Positions 1-11,800 of a DNA stretch of 64,000 nucleotides are shown one piece after another; position 1 is the stretch's first letter, and each line of letters opens with the position of its first letter. The stretch comes from Geosiphon pyriformis (taxonomy: Eukaryota; Glomeromycota; Glomeromycetes; Archaeosporales; Geosiphonaceae), in assembly GCA_016748015.1 (NCBI GenBank), contig JAAOMT010000289.1:755639-819638 (forward strand), given 5' to 3'. The notes under the pieces are model-generated. The model made no database searches. It was not told where the DNA came from and saw only the letters and a program-made list of their open reading frames with translations. Made by a program: the position numbers and the translations under genes.

Positions 1-715
1 AGGTTTTCCAAATGAGTCCTTTGTATAATGAACAGAGATTCAATAGTTGTTTTATCTGTAGCTTCTCAGACTCGCAAGTCTGTCAATTTTTTTTTCGGCT
101 TAGTGGCCGGCAATTTTTTGGTAAGTAATCCGTATCTTTTGTACGTGTTCTACCCACTTGTAGGGGTCTTTTATCAGGCAATTCTTGACATCAGTAATCA
201 GCACTTTTAATTAACCAATTAGTGCACAACAATCAAATCAAAATAAAATAAAGAAAAAAAAATAAAATAAAAATAAAGAAAAAAAAAAATAAGCCAAGGT
301 TATTTACAAGTTAGTATTCCGTTAATAGCCGTAATCAAGAACTATTGTTTTAATGTGATTAAGTATCAATTTCTATCAACATGGAGTGTTGATAGTGGAA
401 TTAGGTTTGAGATACTAAATAGTTATTTATTATGTTTAGAAGGTTGTTTTGAAAATCTAAACTTGGAGGTCTCTTTTTTCAGCTTTTAATACTACTGTTA
501 TATATACATAATTGAGATTTCTCAATTCTTTAATTCTTCATGACAGGAATCCTGAAATTTCTGGAATCCTGCAATTCTTTTGAGAGAAATCCTGGAATTC
601 TGAAATTCTGCAATTCCTTATTGGGGAATCCTGAAATTCTTAGAATCCTGCAATTTCTGAGAAGAATCCTGGAATTTCATATTTACTACGTTTACTTCTG
701 ATTGGCTAATAATTA
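1..715. other. AT-rich spacer before the Ty3/gypsy relic
   Basis: I see no supportable gene here. The short open frame at 28-210 has no recognisable domain and no intron signals that extend it. The stretch holds an A-rich low-complexity run at about 240-292 (A tracts broken by single T or G) and a degenerate short tandem repeat at about 540-680, annotated separately. The gypsy coding sense begins abruptly near 715-770, so this spacer may contain the lost 5' end of that element, but nothing like a 5' LTR or gag can be read. Confidence 0.5.
540..680. repeat. Degenerate minisatellite, motif close to AATCCTGGAATTTCTG
   Basis: The core AATCCTG(A/G/C)AATT(C/T)(C/T)TG recurs at least six times at irregular 15-30 base spacing. 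The copies differ by single bases, as in an old tandem repeat. It lies immediately before the point where the gypsy pol relic becomes readable, so it may mark the breakpoint that removed the 5' end of that element. Confidence 0.6.
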
Positions 716-769
716 TGCTAATATTTTTTCTATATTTCTATGAGTAACAATGCTTTGTAATAACCAATG

Positions 770-1925
770 ATATTTAGAATACTATGCTCTTAACATTCCT
801 CTGCCAAATGAGAATGATAAAAATGAAATCGAATTTGGAGTATCTGAACTGGTAGAAGAACTATCAATCACCCCCATTTATCTTTTTAAAAATCAACCAC
901 CCTTATAACTTAAATATTTCAACAACTATGGCCAAGGAATCAGACCAGAAAAAACACACGAGATTAATGCTGCATATGATCTAAGATACCCAGGAAAAGA
1001 TACTTTGGTTCTTCAACCAAAGTCCTTAACAAAAATCAATTTCAAAATTGCTCTTGAAATTCCACTTAAAGCAATGATTCAAATTGCATCCAGATTATCA
1101 TTGGCAAGCAAAGGAATCAACATTAAAGGAGGAATCATAGATGCAAAATATACTGAAAACATTACCATCATGTTGCAGAATAAAATAGACAAACTATTCA
1201 GGATTGAACATGCCAAAAAAATTGCCCAAGCAATTTATCTACTCTTAATCAACATTTTGGGTTTACAATCAGTTAACAACAGAGAACAATTGGGAAAAAG
1301 TGAAAGAAAAATGCAAGATTTTGGTTCAACTGGATGATTTACAGTGCCAGTAAACATAACTCTCAATGCACAGAATGAATTCCACCAGATTCTTCAACTT
1401 CCCCAACCAATTACCATTTCACCTTTTGGAGAACATCAAGAAATTTACATTTGCTCAAAACCTACCACTACCCAACAAATCTTTGAGTCCAATGAACAAA
1501 TCTGTTTAAAGCATGAAATCTCAATCCCAAACGTTTATATTCCCAAAAGAATGAAAAAATTTTGAGTTACATTCTACAACCCCAATAATTACCCTATTGT
1601 CTTATTGAATAAATTAGAAATTGGAATCATATGCAGCAATATTTTCCAAGATGAAAATCCTCAAATTGTCTCTAATTTTATTGAAATTATAAAACATATA
1701 TTACTTTCAAATTCAAACATCATTTCTACTACCAAAAACTACCACTTTTTGGAAGAAAAACTCTCTCAAATCAACATGGGTCTCTTAAAACCCCAACAAC
1801 AAAGACAATTAAAACAGCTAATAGCTGAATTTGCAGATATATTTGCAAAAGACAACAATGATCTTGAAAAAACTAATATTGTTCAACACCAAATCTATAC
1901 AGAAGATGCTCTACCAAAACAATAA
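770..1925 (+). pseudogene. dUTPase-like domain and linker of gypsy Pol (relic)
   Basis: The dUTPase family hydrolyses dUTP to dUMP and lowers uracil incorporation. Trimeric dUTPase motifs can be read in order: AAYDLR (about 966-983), a motif 2 variant ASRLSLASKG (about 1085-1115), GGIIDAKYTEN (about 1129-1160), KKIAQAIYLLL (about 1215-1245) and a C-terminal FGSTG (about 1320-1335). Motif 2 has Leu where the family usually has Ser, and motif 3 has Lys for the usual Asp/Gly-type residue, so activity is doubtful. A stop follows FGSTG, then a linker (1344-1565, 1605-1925) whose end, LIAEFADIFA, resembles the sequence just before gypsy RT. Short coding sense upstream (about 770-930) contains another stop. 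Family call good; function lost. Confidence 0.75.
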
Positions 1926-2830
1926 TAAGCATATTGAATTCCATCTGCTAGCCACCAATTCATCAGAAAAGAAGTACAAAGAATGCTCAAAAATGGATTA
2001 ATTTAACCATCAAGAAGTCTTTGGGCCTCACCAGTGGTTTTTATGAAAAAAAAAATGAAAAAATCAGATTTTGTGTTGACTATTGTCAACTAAACAGTAT
2101 GACAATTGGAAATGCCTACCTTCTTCCAAGAATTGATAACATGCTAGATGCTCTAAGAAAAGCCAAGTTCTTTTCAACTTTAGACTTGGAAAGTGGATAC
2201 TGACAAGTTAAAATGAACCCAAAAGATTAACTCAAAACAGCATTTACCACTTAAGGAGGAAACTATGAGTTCAATGTTATGCCTTTTGAACTTTACAATG
2301 TACCAGCAATATTTTAACGACTCATGGATGTTGTCTATAAAAGACTCTTATAGCAATCAGTAGTTGTCTATTTAGATAACACTAATGTGTACTCACCAAG
2401 CTTTGAAGTCCACCTTATTTATTTGCAAGAAGTCTTTCAATGATTACAAAAAGCAGAATTAAAGTTGAACATTGAAAAATGTTACTTTGAAAAAACAAGT
2501 TTGATCTTTTTTGGACACATTGTTAGCAAAAATGGAGTCAAACCAAACCCTGAAACAATCAGTGCTGTCAAAAACTTTCAAACACCCAGAAATACCACAG
2601 AGCTACAAGAATTTATAGGATTAGCTTCATACTATTAGAAATTCATAAAAAAATTCTCAGAAATTGCCAAATCACTTAATTATCTTACCAACAAAAATGT
2701 GCCATATCAATGGACTGAAAAACCACAAAAAGCTTTTGAAATTCTAAAAACAAAATTAACAACAGTCCCAGTTCTTGCTTACCCAGACTTCAACAAATAA
2801 TTCCAACTAGCCACTGATGCCTTACACATA
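1926..2830 (+). pseudogene. Reverse transcriptase domain of gypsy Pol (relic)
   Basis: Readable landmarks include FCVDYCQLNSMT and AYLLPRIDNMLDALRKAKFFSTLDLESGY (about 2070-2200), a decayed MPFEL block (about 2279-2293), YLDN (about 2370-2382), and FFGHIVSKNGVKPNPE followed by FIGLASYY (about 2510-2635). This is the Ty3/gypsy RT order. The catalytic box reads YLDN rather than the usual YxDD: the second Asp codon has become Asn, a G to A change. At least eight in-frame stops interrupt the frame, mostly TAA or TAG at expected Gln codons and TGA at expected Trp. No product could be made. Confidence 0.85.
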
Positions 2831-3190
2831 GCATTTGGTGCCATCTTATCACAATTAGATGAAAATGGCCAAGAACAAATCATTGCCTATGCCAGTAGAA
2901 CACTCAAGCCAACAGAACTCAAATATGGCTCAACTGAATTAGAAGCTGCTGCAGTCATTTGGACTATATAACATTTTCAACAATACCTGAAAAATGGAAA
3001 AGAATTTAACATTATAACTGACAATATTGGCTTCAAATGGCTCAATAAAAAAAACTAAACAAAGTGCCAAACAGTCTTGATAAAATAATTTCTTAGCAGA
3101 CTACAAATATATTGTACACCACAAACCAGAAAAACTACACACCAATGTTGATAGCCTTTCAAAAATGAGACAAGACTAACACCACCAACA
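2780..3190 (+). pseudogene. RNase H domain of gypsy Pol (relic)
   Basis: This domain would degrade the RNA strand of the RNA-DNA hybrid. ATDALHIAFGAILSQ (about 2812-2855) is the first strand carrying the catalytic Asp. IIAYASRTLKP and ELEAAAVIW (about 2880-2965) carry the region with the catalytic Glu. IITDN (about 3013-3027) holds the next Asp. The sequence then breaks down into stops and a shifted frame near 3060-3180. The Ty3/gypsy type RNase H directly follows RT without a tether domain, as expected. Confidence 0.75.
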
Positions 3191-3199
3191 ATTTCACTA

Positions 3200-4530
3200 C
3201 AACTTACCACTACCAACAAAACAACAATGGATCCCAGAAATTACAACAATCTTAAAACTATTTGGAGATTCTTACCATGCCAAAAAATTGGTCTCCAAGT
3301 GAAAAACATCGATTACAACACCAATTCAAACAATATTTTATATATCACAACAAAATCTATTACAAAAATTATAGAAACCCAAACCAACCACTCAGATTAG
3401 TACAGAAAAATGAAAAAGAAACAATCCTATACAACATGCACACAGATCTATCTTCAGTACACTTGGGAAGAAATGGAACAATCCAAAGAACTTTTGAATT
3501 GACAATATATAGAATCTTGTGATAGTTGTCAAAAAAGAGAAGAAACTTGCCCCACAGAACCTTTAAATCAATTAAAGTTGAACAATCTTTTGACAGAGTT
3601 GGAATTAATTTAGTTGGACCATTACCTATCACAACTTAAGGAAATTGTTATATTGCAGTTGCAGTAGATTATCTCACCAAATGACCTAAAGCTAGAGTCA
3701 TCCAAAGAGCAGATGCAAAATCAGTAGCAAATTTCATCTATGAAAACATTATTTGTAGACATAGATGCCCAATTGAACTCTTATCAGATCAAAGAACACA
3801 TTTTGTGAACAACTTAATACAAGAAATTTGTGAATGATTCAATGTTAAAAGACTCCTATTATTACCTTATCATTCTCAAACAAATGGACTTGTAAAACGT
3901 TTTAACAGAACATTGTATGAATCTTTAGCCAAAGTCTCAACAGATTTTGAGCAGGAATGGGATATCTTTATTTCATCAGTGTTACTAACATATAGAACAC
4001 TAAAACAAAATACTATGAAACACATACCATTTGATTTTACTTATGAAAGGACAGCAACATTACCAATTAATATCACAGTGGAAACATACCCAGTGCAACC
4101 AATCAATAAAGAAAACTTTCAAGAAACACTCCAAAGAAGAGCTTATATACTTTTTAATACATTGGAAAGAAAAAGACACATAGTAGCCTTTCATATTGAA
4201 CACTCTCAAGCCCTACAAAAAGAAAGGCATGACAACAAATTGCCACCAGTTACCAACGAATTTAAAGTTAGAAATAAAGTTTTCTTATACAGAACTAAGG
4301 CTAAAAAACAATAAAATGGAAAATTTGAACATAAATGGAATGGACTATTTTATATTTATGAAATTCTAGACAATAGATTATACAAGTTAAGACTTGATAA
4401 CAAAGTACTAGCAAAAGTTGCACATGGAGATAAATTGAAACACTATTATTTCAGAAATAATCCTAAATCATTAATTTCACAAATTGGTACACATTTCTCT
4501 TTAATCAATCCTGAAAATATTTTCTGAAAT
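3200..4530 (+). pseudogene. Integrase of gypsy Pol (relic)
   Basis: An HHCC-type zinc region can be read at about 3430-3560 (H and H in HTDLSSVHLGRNG, then CDSCQKREETC after a stop). The core follows: a first Asp region near 3590-3690 (VGPLPITT, then VDYLT), a second Asp in LLSDQRTHF (about 3780-3805), and SQTNGLVKRFNRTLYESLA (about 3876-3935). The last catalytic residue of the DDE triad, normally Glu in this last motif, reads Lys, again a G to A change. The longest open piece is 3913-4314. Downstream, about 4320-4460 resembles the integrase C-terminal module (WNGLFYIYEIL, then YKLRLDNKVL). Numerous stops; not functional. Confidence 0.8.
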
Positions 4531-4739
4531 TTAAAACCAATAATTATAATAGAACAACAACCAAACTTGAACACTTAATTTAACATATTCTTACAATAAT
4601 TTTTTTTTTAATAACACACAAAAACAGGAAATAAAAATAGTAAATAATTACAAGAAACACCCAAACCCAAAAACAAATAAAAACTCTCACATCCAAAAAT
4701 AATTTTCTTTATTCTTTTTAGTTAGTTAGTTATTTTATC

Positions 4740-5340
4740 ATGATTATTTTCCGAAATATCCAACAAATATTCCAAAAATTAATGTTAGCCTTGAAAACAT
4801 TTTTTGACTTATCCATAACAATTAATGGAAGTCAAATTAATTACATTCAGAAAGAAACCACAGTCCCAGTAGTAAATAATTTTCAGAACTATCACCCCTA
4901 TAGAAGAAAAACAAGAGGTCACTTTGAAAATAGGTTACCAGAACTTTTGAAGCAAGCATTGAGAGAAAACCTTTTAATTGCCCCTATTGACATTCTACCA
5001 AATGCCACAATTCAACAAAAACTTCTACTATTTCTTAATGAACAGAACAATTAATATACTCTTATATATAGATATTTTCATATTGGAAAAACACTTTATG
5101 AATGAAAACTGGAATTTGAAGCAACCAACATCACTCCTGAGGCTATACAAAAACAAATTCACAATAAATTCAAGACAGCAGCTGGATCAACAAACACTCA
5201 CTACAAACTTAGAGCAACATTTAGACTTTATGATTTATTCAATATTTGTGAAAACATCCTACAAAATCCAATACTCCATCCAATAAAGATTCAATATATT
5301 GAAAAGTTCACAAAACTGAAATTTTAACAATTTTCAGGCC
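4740..5340 (+). pseudogene. Accessory coding region between integrase and 3' LTR
   Basis: Two overlapping open pieces (4740-5054 and 4978-5286) lie between the integrase relic and the polypurine tract. The first encodes a basic peptide with HPYRRKTRGHFENRLPELLKQ. In the frame that continues through about 5060-5330 one reads a second stretch containing ATFRLYDLFNICENIL, so a single frameshifted gene of about 200 residues is likely. I recognise no family. Its position matches the place where some gypsy lineages carry an extra ORF, but there is no signal peptide or membrane segment to argue for an envelope-like protein. Confidence 0.4.
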
Positions 5341-5427
5341 AGATCATTTTAATTATCTTGGACTATTATCTTAATATCACAGATAGTACTTGGACTTCAA
5401 TAGAACTCAGTTTTGAGGAGGAGATTA

Positions 5428-5959
5428 TGTTACCAGTAAAATTTAGCTATTAATTAACATAAAATTACCCTCATAATTCTTATTATTAATTAGCATATAT
5501 TATTATTTATTTCGATTATTACTTATTATTTAATTAAATTATCAAATATTATTACTCAATCAATAATTTAATTTGTACTCTAGAAATTAAGATGATCAAA
5601 TTACACAATACCCTGAACTATTTAACATAGTCAAAATTCGCCGAAATTAATGGAAATTGGCCGAAATAATTAATAGTTCAGTGAAATAACTTATAGTTTG
5701 CCAAAATATATCTTTAGTTTACCCAAATTATAGCAAAGAGAAAAGTGCAAGTTCAAAGACTAATACTATAGCAAGTTATATAAAAAAAGAGCTTCTTTCT
5801 TCAAGAAAATATATCTTCTCATAGTATCTTATTATAGCATCCTACTTTAGATATCTTAATTAAAACAAATCATCTTTTACACATTCAAATAAAAATTAAA
5901 ATATTTAAAAACCAAATTCTTAAATTATTATACTTGAAATTCTTTCAACACAACTAACA
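5428..5959 (+). repeat. Probable 3' LTR with polypurine tract just upstream
   Basis: The segment starts TGTTACC right after the purine tract GAGGAGGAGATTA and can end at ACTAACA near 5959, giving TGTTA...TAACA inverted termini and a length of about 530 bases. The right boundary is uncertain because there is no second LTR to compare; LTR-like sequence could run further, to about 6230. Internally it is AT-rich and contains GAAAAGTGCAAG and a TATATAAAAAAAG box (about 5776-5790) that could be the promoter TATA element. Confidence 0.6.
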
Positions 5960-6520
5960 TTTTGAAATTAATTAGCTACCAATTTCAATAATTTATTAGT
6001 GACTTCAGACTTGAATAGAAAACGTTTTCCTTAACAGAATTCTATTTCTTTTATATTTTTTTTATTTTTCTTTTCTTTTCTTATCATAATTATTTGAGTA
6101 GTCTACAGACAAGATTCCTGTAAAAGAGTTGACTTTCACAAGCAAAGTAACTACACATTTTTAGTGAGCTTTCAGATAAGCAATTCCTGGGAAAGAGTTG
6201 ATATTTACTATAACATAACTACATAAAAGTAACTGGCATGAAATTGGCTATTCCACTCATAAGTCCAGCAGTTCAAATTATAGAAGATAATTTGAAGATA
6301 AATTCAGTTATTGGAGGTTCAATTGCTTTCAGAAAATGTGAAAGTAACAACAAGCAAACAGTAAGAACATTCAAAAAAAGAGACCAAAAACCTTTGGTAA
6401 CAACTCATACTTATGTATCAATAAACAATGTTTTTTTGCTTTGCAGAGACATTAATATCTTAAACATTACATATAACAAACTTTCATATTAAGCTAGTTA
6501 TTAAGATAAAAAGAAAACCA
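5960..6520 (+). other. Unassigned flank with a small open frame (6238-6492)
   Basis: Two loosely similar segments occur here (about 6100-6160 and 6165-6235, each with AAGNNATTCCTG(T/G)(A/G)AAAGAGTTGA and then AACTAC), followed by an open frame of 84 residues starting MKLAIPLISPAVQ. I recognise no domain. It may be leader sequence of the retroelement, a fragment of another repeat, or unrelated. No strong case for a gene can be made. Confidence 0.25.
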
Positions 6521-8520
6521 AAAAACTTAAACCAGAGTACAACTAATCTAATCTTGTTAAAATCAAGTTAATTAATATTTTAAGAACCACTATTTTTAAT
6601 TCCAAGCCATCCATCTTAGCAGTCAAAACTTTTAAACTACTCAAACTAAAATCCAAGCCTTATTCTTTACAATTGGAAAAAAAAACAAGTAATATTAACA
6701 AATTTTTTAAAATCATATTTAAATCCAAATTTAAATTCAAAAACACAGAATTAGTTAAGAAAAAATTATAAAAGACAAGTATTAAAGACACCAGTTTCAT
6801 AAAGCTTAATTTTGCATAATATTAGATACTTGATTTACCAAAAGCTCCAAAAAGCATTCTAAAGAAGCCAAACAAGCTTTAAAGAAAAGTTATTTGGTAA
6901 GATAGAAAGAAATTTTTCATTAAAACTTGAAGCACCAAGAAAATAAAAGCCAAAACCAGAACCAATAAATAAATCATTAGAAACAAAAACTGCTAAAACT
7001 ATTTAAGCTCATAATTTACTACCAAAAGCAGTAGGATAAAAGATAAAAACGTTTTTTTTGGCATATAACTTGGCCAGTTAAAGATAATTTTTATCTAAAA
7101 CAAACTTTTTAAATACTCTTAAAGATAGAGAAGTGAGAAAACCAGAAGCACTACATTTTAAAGCAAAATAACCAAAATATCTATATTTTTTCATCAAACC
7201 AAATCTATTCTAACCCAAAAAAGTTTTATATTACCAAAAATTGGCTTTGTACAAAAAACAAATTTTAACTTTTTATCTGATTTAAAACTAATCACAACAC
7301 AATAAATTCTATTGCCAGTTTTAAATAATTAATTTATAATGTAAGTTTTTCTATTAGCCTTCTTTAATAAAGCACCAAAATCATGAGGAGTTGTTTTTAT
7401 GAGTAAAATAAACAACAGTACTTTAAACTGATCTCTGAATATTTTAATATCTTATTTTTTCATGGTTTTTGCCATATATACTAGATTTTTTTCTATTAAA
7501 AATAAATACTTTGCTATCAACTAATTTGCTTAAGCTAATTTGGCAAATTTTATTACAATTTTTTATTATAGCCCAATTAATTATAAATAGATTAACACAA
7601 TTTGATCAAACTCAAAGAGAGCTATAACAATTATTATTTTTAGCATATTTATAAGAATCTTCTTAATAACTGCAGTCCAATTTGAACAAATTTTTTGTTT
7701 TTTAATATTGTTGTTTATGATAATTTTTTTATTTTTAACCAATAATATAGCTTTCTTTATATTTTTTTCTGATGTAAACATTGATTGGATGATTTCTTTA
7801 AATTTTGAAAAAGTAATAACTTTTTCAAAACTATTCATTAATGAAAAATATTTTCTAATAAACTGAGTTTTTACCATTATTGATTTTTTTTTTACAGCCA
7901 AAAAATTAATGTCCAATACAAAAAAATTTCTTGACAGATATTTCTACTTAAGTTTTGGTAATTTTAAGATCAATTTATTTTTTGTCTAAAAATACTGAAA
8001 AGTAAAAAGAAAACAAACTTTATTATTGTCTATGCTGTATTCCAAAGTTTTAATAAAAGAGTTAATTATCTTATTAATATTAATTTTTTTTTGTTTTAGA
8101 AGTATTTATGTTTAAGTTAAAGTAATTTTTATTCTTACTACTAATTTTATATTTAGTATTATTATTAATATAAAAGATTATTAGCATCTTATTATTAATA
8201 TTTATTTTATTAAACTGTCCAGTTACTTATTTAATTTCTTTATATTTTATGTTTGTCTTATCTTTTAAATATTTCACTTTATTTAAAAGCACTTTTTGTT
8301 ACTAAACAAAACTTTTACTTATAAAATCTAATGCTAAAACTCTTGCTAATTTCTTCTTAGGCACAAAACTACTTATAATAATAGCTAACTTAACAACAAA
8401 GAGATTTGTTTCTTAAAAAATAGTGAAAAATATTACAATAAAAACAAAAAAACTTTTTTCAAAAATGTTGACTCTTTTTGAGAATTTGAAATAAAAAAAA
8501 GAAAAAAGTTTTATCTTGTA
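6500..8520 (-). pseudogene. LINE ORF1 relic (5' part of an element, strongly AT-decayed)
   Basis: Read on the minus strand, 7916-7581 aligns by eye with ORF1 of the LINE at 23.6-30.4 kb: LDINLLAVEEKLVMAKTQLI there corresponds to MDINFLAVKKKSIMVKTQFI here, and TSEKN is shared. The relic continues to about 6520, where a stretch corresponding to the end of ORF1 (SLKILTSKVGGLESK in the better copy) can still be traced. Its 5' end at about 8440-8510 matches the 5' leader of the LINE at 8.75-15.5 kb (GACTCTTTTT...GAAAAAAG...GTTTTAT). ORF2 and the 3' end are absent, so this is a 5' fragment, the opposite of normal LINE 5' truncation. Heavy loss of C and G explains most differences. Confidence 0.65.
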
Positions 8521-8748
8521 AAGTTTTATTAAAACAATATATTAAAAATAATTTTATAAAATTATAAATTAATAATTAAGTTGATATTTTTTTTTAAATT
8601 AGTTGTTAATTTTTTTATAATGCTAAAAAATTTTGTTTTTTTTGTATTTTTAATAATATTAAAACTAATTTATTTATAAAAAATAAAACTTTAATTATTT
8701 TTGTTTTTTTATTAATTTTATAATACTAATATTAATAATACTTAATTT
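8521..8748. other. AT-rich spacer
   Basis: Almost pure A and T between the 5' end of one LINE relic and the poly(A) end of the next. I see no feature in it. Confidence 0.6.
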
Positions 8749-8761
8749 TTTTTTTTTTTTT

Positions 8762-8884
8762 TTATATTTTAACGAGTGAGGTCCAAATGTGACCTAGTGC
8801 TATACATCATACAAATGATCTAAACTAGGTGCAAATCATGCGCTTTCTACACGTAACCAGCCACTCGGGCCAGTCAGGACTACA
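8762..8884 (-). promoter_or_regulatory. 3' UTR of LINE copy A with potential hairpins
   Basis: Read on the minus strand just after the ORF2 stop. Three potential stems follow one another: UGGCC/GGUUA around the loop CGAGUGGCU; GUGU/GCGC around AGAAA; and ACCUAG/CUAGGU further 3'. The UTR ends in AAAAUAU followed by the poly(A) run. The same layout recurs in at least ten other 3' ends in this window, with different bases in the stems. In LINEs of several clades the RT recognises a 3' stem-loop of the RNA; I infer that role here. Confidence 0.6.
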
Positions 8885-11800
8885 CTATACACTTATATGC
8901 ACAGAAACCGAATTTCCAATACCTGAAAAAAATGAACAAAATTTATGAAACCCAAAACCAATACCAAATGCCTCAGCCACCTCCAGCAATCTGACCACAC
9001 CAGCCGAAAGCACCTTAGACAAACCAAAAACCGAAACAGGAATGGAGCCATTACTTGGAATCAAACCATGTTTCTCCATAAATGCTCGGTGTTTGGCCCG
9101 GACCAACCAAATATCATCCCGAAATGCTAAACAAAACTCACGCACAAAGCTCACAATCCTCTTAGCACCCTCCCTAGAATCTTTAAAGACCGAGATAGAC
9201 TCACAAAACCATTTATCGAAAACAAAACCCTTACACAGAGCAACACTAACTCCAACCTCAGAAACACAAGAAGCTAAGGCCTGTAAGACACATAAAGAAG
9301 AGCGAAAAAGGCCAGAAAGAGCCTCCCAAGTTGAAGCATGTGCACCCAACAAACGAGCATGGCCAACGGCATCCTGAGAACATGAAAAAACATGATTTGA
9401 GGTCTCAACATCACCACAAAACAGACAAATCACACTGGGGTAACTCCTGTCATATAAACACTTGCACACAGCAACAGGAAGCCGATGATGGAGAGCCTTC
9501 ATAAAGTAAGTACGACATCCCGCCGTGCGCATGCTGGTAAAACCAGATGCCAAGTGAGAATCGGGGTGCCACACCATAGAAGACATAAACCAATTGACAT
9601 CAGCACGCAAATTATCATCCATAACACGAGAACTCACTCCAATCTCCCAACGAGCTCAGTGAAACAACCAGAAAACATCACAAACAAAGTGTCTAAAATT
9701 ACCAGAAACTGCTGTGCCACCAGCACATAGAAAACATTCACTGACTAAATAAGATAGGCACCAAGCAGAGCAAGCAGCACCCTTGGCAAGCTCATCAGCA
9801 TGCTCGTTGCCTGAGACACCTGAATGACCTTTCACCTTAACCCAATTCACATCCAAATTCTTTTGACAAATAATGGTGGCAATGTAATGACGCTTGATCC
9901 AACAGTGGTTCCTAAAATCTGGACGAACCAGCAAAGACTCTGACCTACATGCATTTAAAGCAGTCTGGCTATCCGAGAACAAGTCAATTGAACGAGAAAA
10001 AGGAACACACTCAAAGGCCAAAGCTATGGTCTGCAGTTCCATCAGAGTAGAAGAAACCAAACCAGACACCCCAACACCCAAATTCAAGTTAATGTCCTCA
10101 AAAAAAGCGGCAGCACCTGCTCTCATATCAGCAGTGCCCAGACTAGAAAGAGACCCATCCGTATACACAGAAAGGCGGGCAGCATCAATGGTCGGCAAAG
10201 TGTCATGAATTACACCAAAATTATGAGAAAGATGAATATCAAACACAGCTTGACCATCTACTAAAGAAGAACTTAAGGAGAAAGGAACAACACCACCAAG
10301 AAAGTGAACGGAAAGATCAAACCAGAAAGGGACTGGGCCACGAGGGTCTAGCCTCTTCCAGCGTTTGAAGATACCCCAACTGAAAACATCACCATTACGG
10401 TCACGAAACTGTTCCACGAAAGCAATTCCATAATGCCTGAGTGAAGAGATGCACTTGAAAAAACAGGATTCACCAAGAACCAAAGACATAAGAGTACCAC
10501 ACCAATGACAAAAAGCACAATCCAGAGGGCCTCCCAAAGACAAATCACACCCAAAAAAAATGCAAACCACACCCGCCAAAAAATTATCCGAGGGACCAAC
10601 ACCAACATGAACCGGAAACAGCAAAGGATGACGAGAATGCCAGCTGAGAACCTGGAGGTCATGAGACCTATGAGAAAACAAGTGACCCAAGACACCAGTA
10701 GAATTTGCAAAAGCAACAACGGAGGCCGATTTACTCTCAGCCTGTATCTGTTCGAAAGTTTTTAAATTGTACAAAGAAGGGTGATGAAGTGCGTCACTGG
10801 AGAAATCACGTGGCAATCCAGACTTGGACTTTAAGACCTTGCAAACCAGAGCATCCTATTTACTACAAACACCAACAGAAACGAAACTGAACTGAGTCCT
10901 GTAGCTGATGATAGGGAAAAGAACTGCAGACACCAAATATGCACACTGTTTGTCCGAAATTGCCTTTCTTAAAACAAGATTCGCAAAGAACCGTACATCA
11001 GCCTAAGCCTTAGCCAAGCTGGGCTTCGAAAGACCCTCAGAAGACAAAAAAATACCCAAATAGCGATGAGATTCCCCTCTTTTGGCAATGGAAATAGGTG
11101 CCCTACTGATAGTCAAATGAGGATCCAACACCCAGCAATTGATGGGAATGGCCACCGTTTTGTCATTGTTTATAAAAATATTGTTAAATCTAAAAAACTC
11201 ACTAGCAACATTAAGGATGCATTGTGTAGCAGCCTGGCTGCTACCAATCCAGATAGTATCATCAACAAAAGCGCCGGCAGCAAGAAATGAAGACAGCCCA
11301 ACTCGAGAATCCACCCGGCCAGTCCTTGATATGAAATGAGAATTCAACCTGTAGCCATACACACTATCCTGTCTCTTGACCTCACACAAAAGTGAATCAT
11401 AAAAAATACACCAGAGAAGAGGCGAGAAAACTTCCCCTTGATTCAGCCCATCGTGGACATAATACCCATCAGTCAAGCCAAAGTCGGTCATCACTTTGTT
11501 GACGTGACCATTGTGAATACTGCCAAAAAATCTAATAAACCTGTCACACATTTTGATCCTGACTAGACTCCTCCTAAGATGTTCCCAACCAACCGAGTCA
11601 TAAGTCTTGCGCATGTTCTGTAAAACCAGCCAAAGTTCACGGTTCTTTTTCAAGGCATCCTCAACCACAGAACCGATAGCAAAAATGGGAGATTGAGTCG
11701 TTGTACCCTTCAAAACCGAAAAATTGTCCCCACAAAGAACATCAAAAGTGCTGCAAGCCAGAGAGATCCTATCTGAAAGGATCTTGGAGAGAATCTTGCG

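Larger units (their letters stand above)
716..5959 (+). mobile_element. 5'-truncated, decayed Ty3/gypsy LTR retrotransposon
   Basis: Coding sense runs on the plus strand in the order dUTPase-like, reverse transcriptase, RNase H, integrase, accessory region, polypurine tract, 3' LTR. Integrase after RNase H is the Ty3/gypsy order. No 5' LTR, primer-binding site or gag is visible upstream of about 715. Many in-frame TAA, TAG and TGA codons stand where the family has Gln or Trp, so C to T and G to A decay explains most interruptions. A purine run GAGGAGGAGATTA at about 5415-5427 directly precedes TGTTACC, a usual polypurine tract and LTR start. The copy cannot be autonomous. I infer a Rhizophagus-type lineage from the dUTPase fused ahead of RT. 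Confidence 0.85.

Noticed and set aside
8945-10890. Several plus-strand open frames over 60 codons
   Set aside because: They are antisense to LINE ORF2, whose minus-strand sense carries RT and RNase H motifs.
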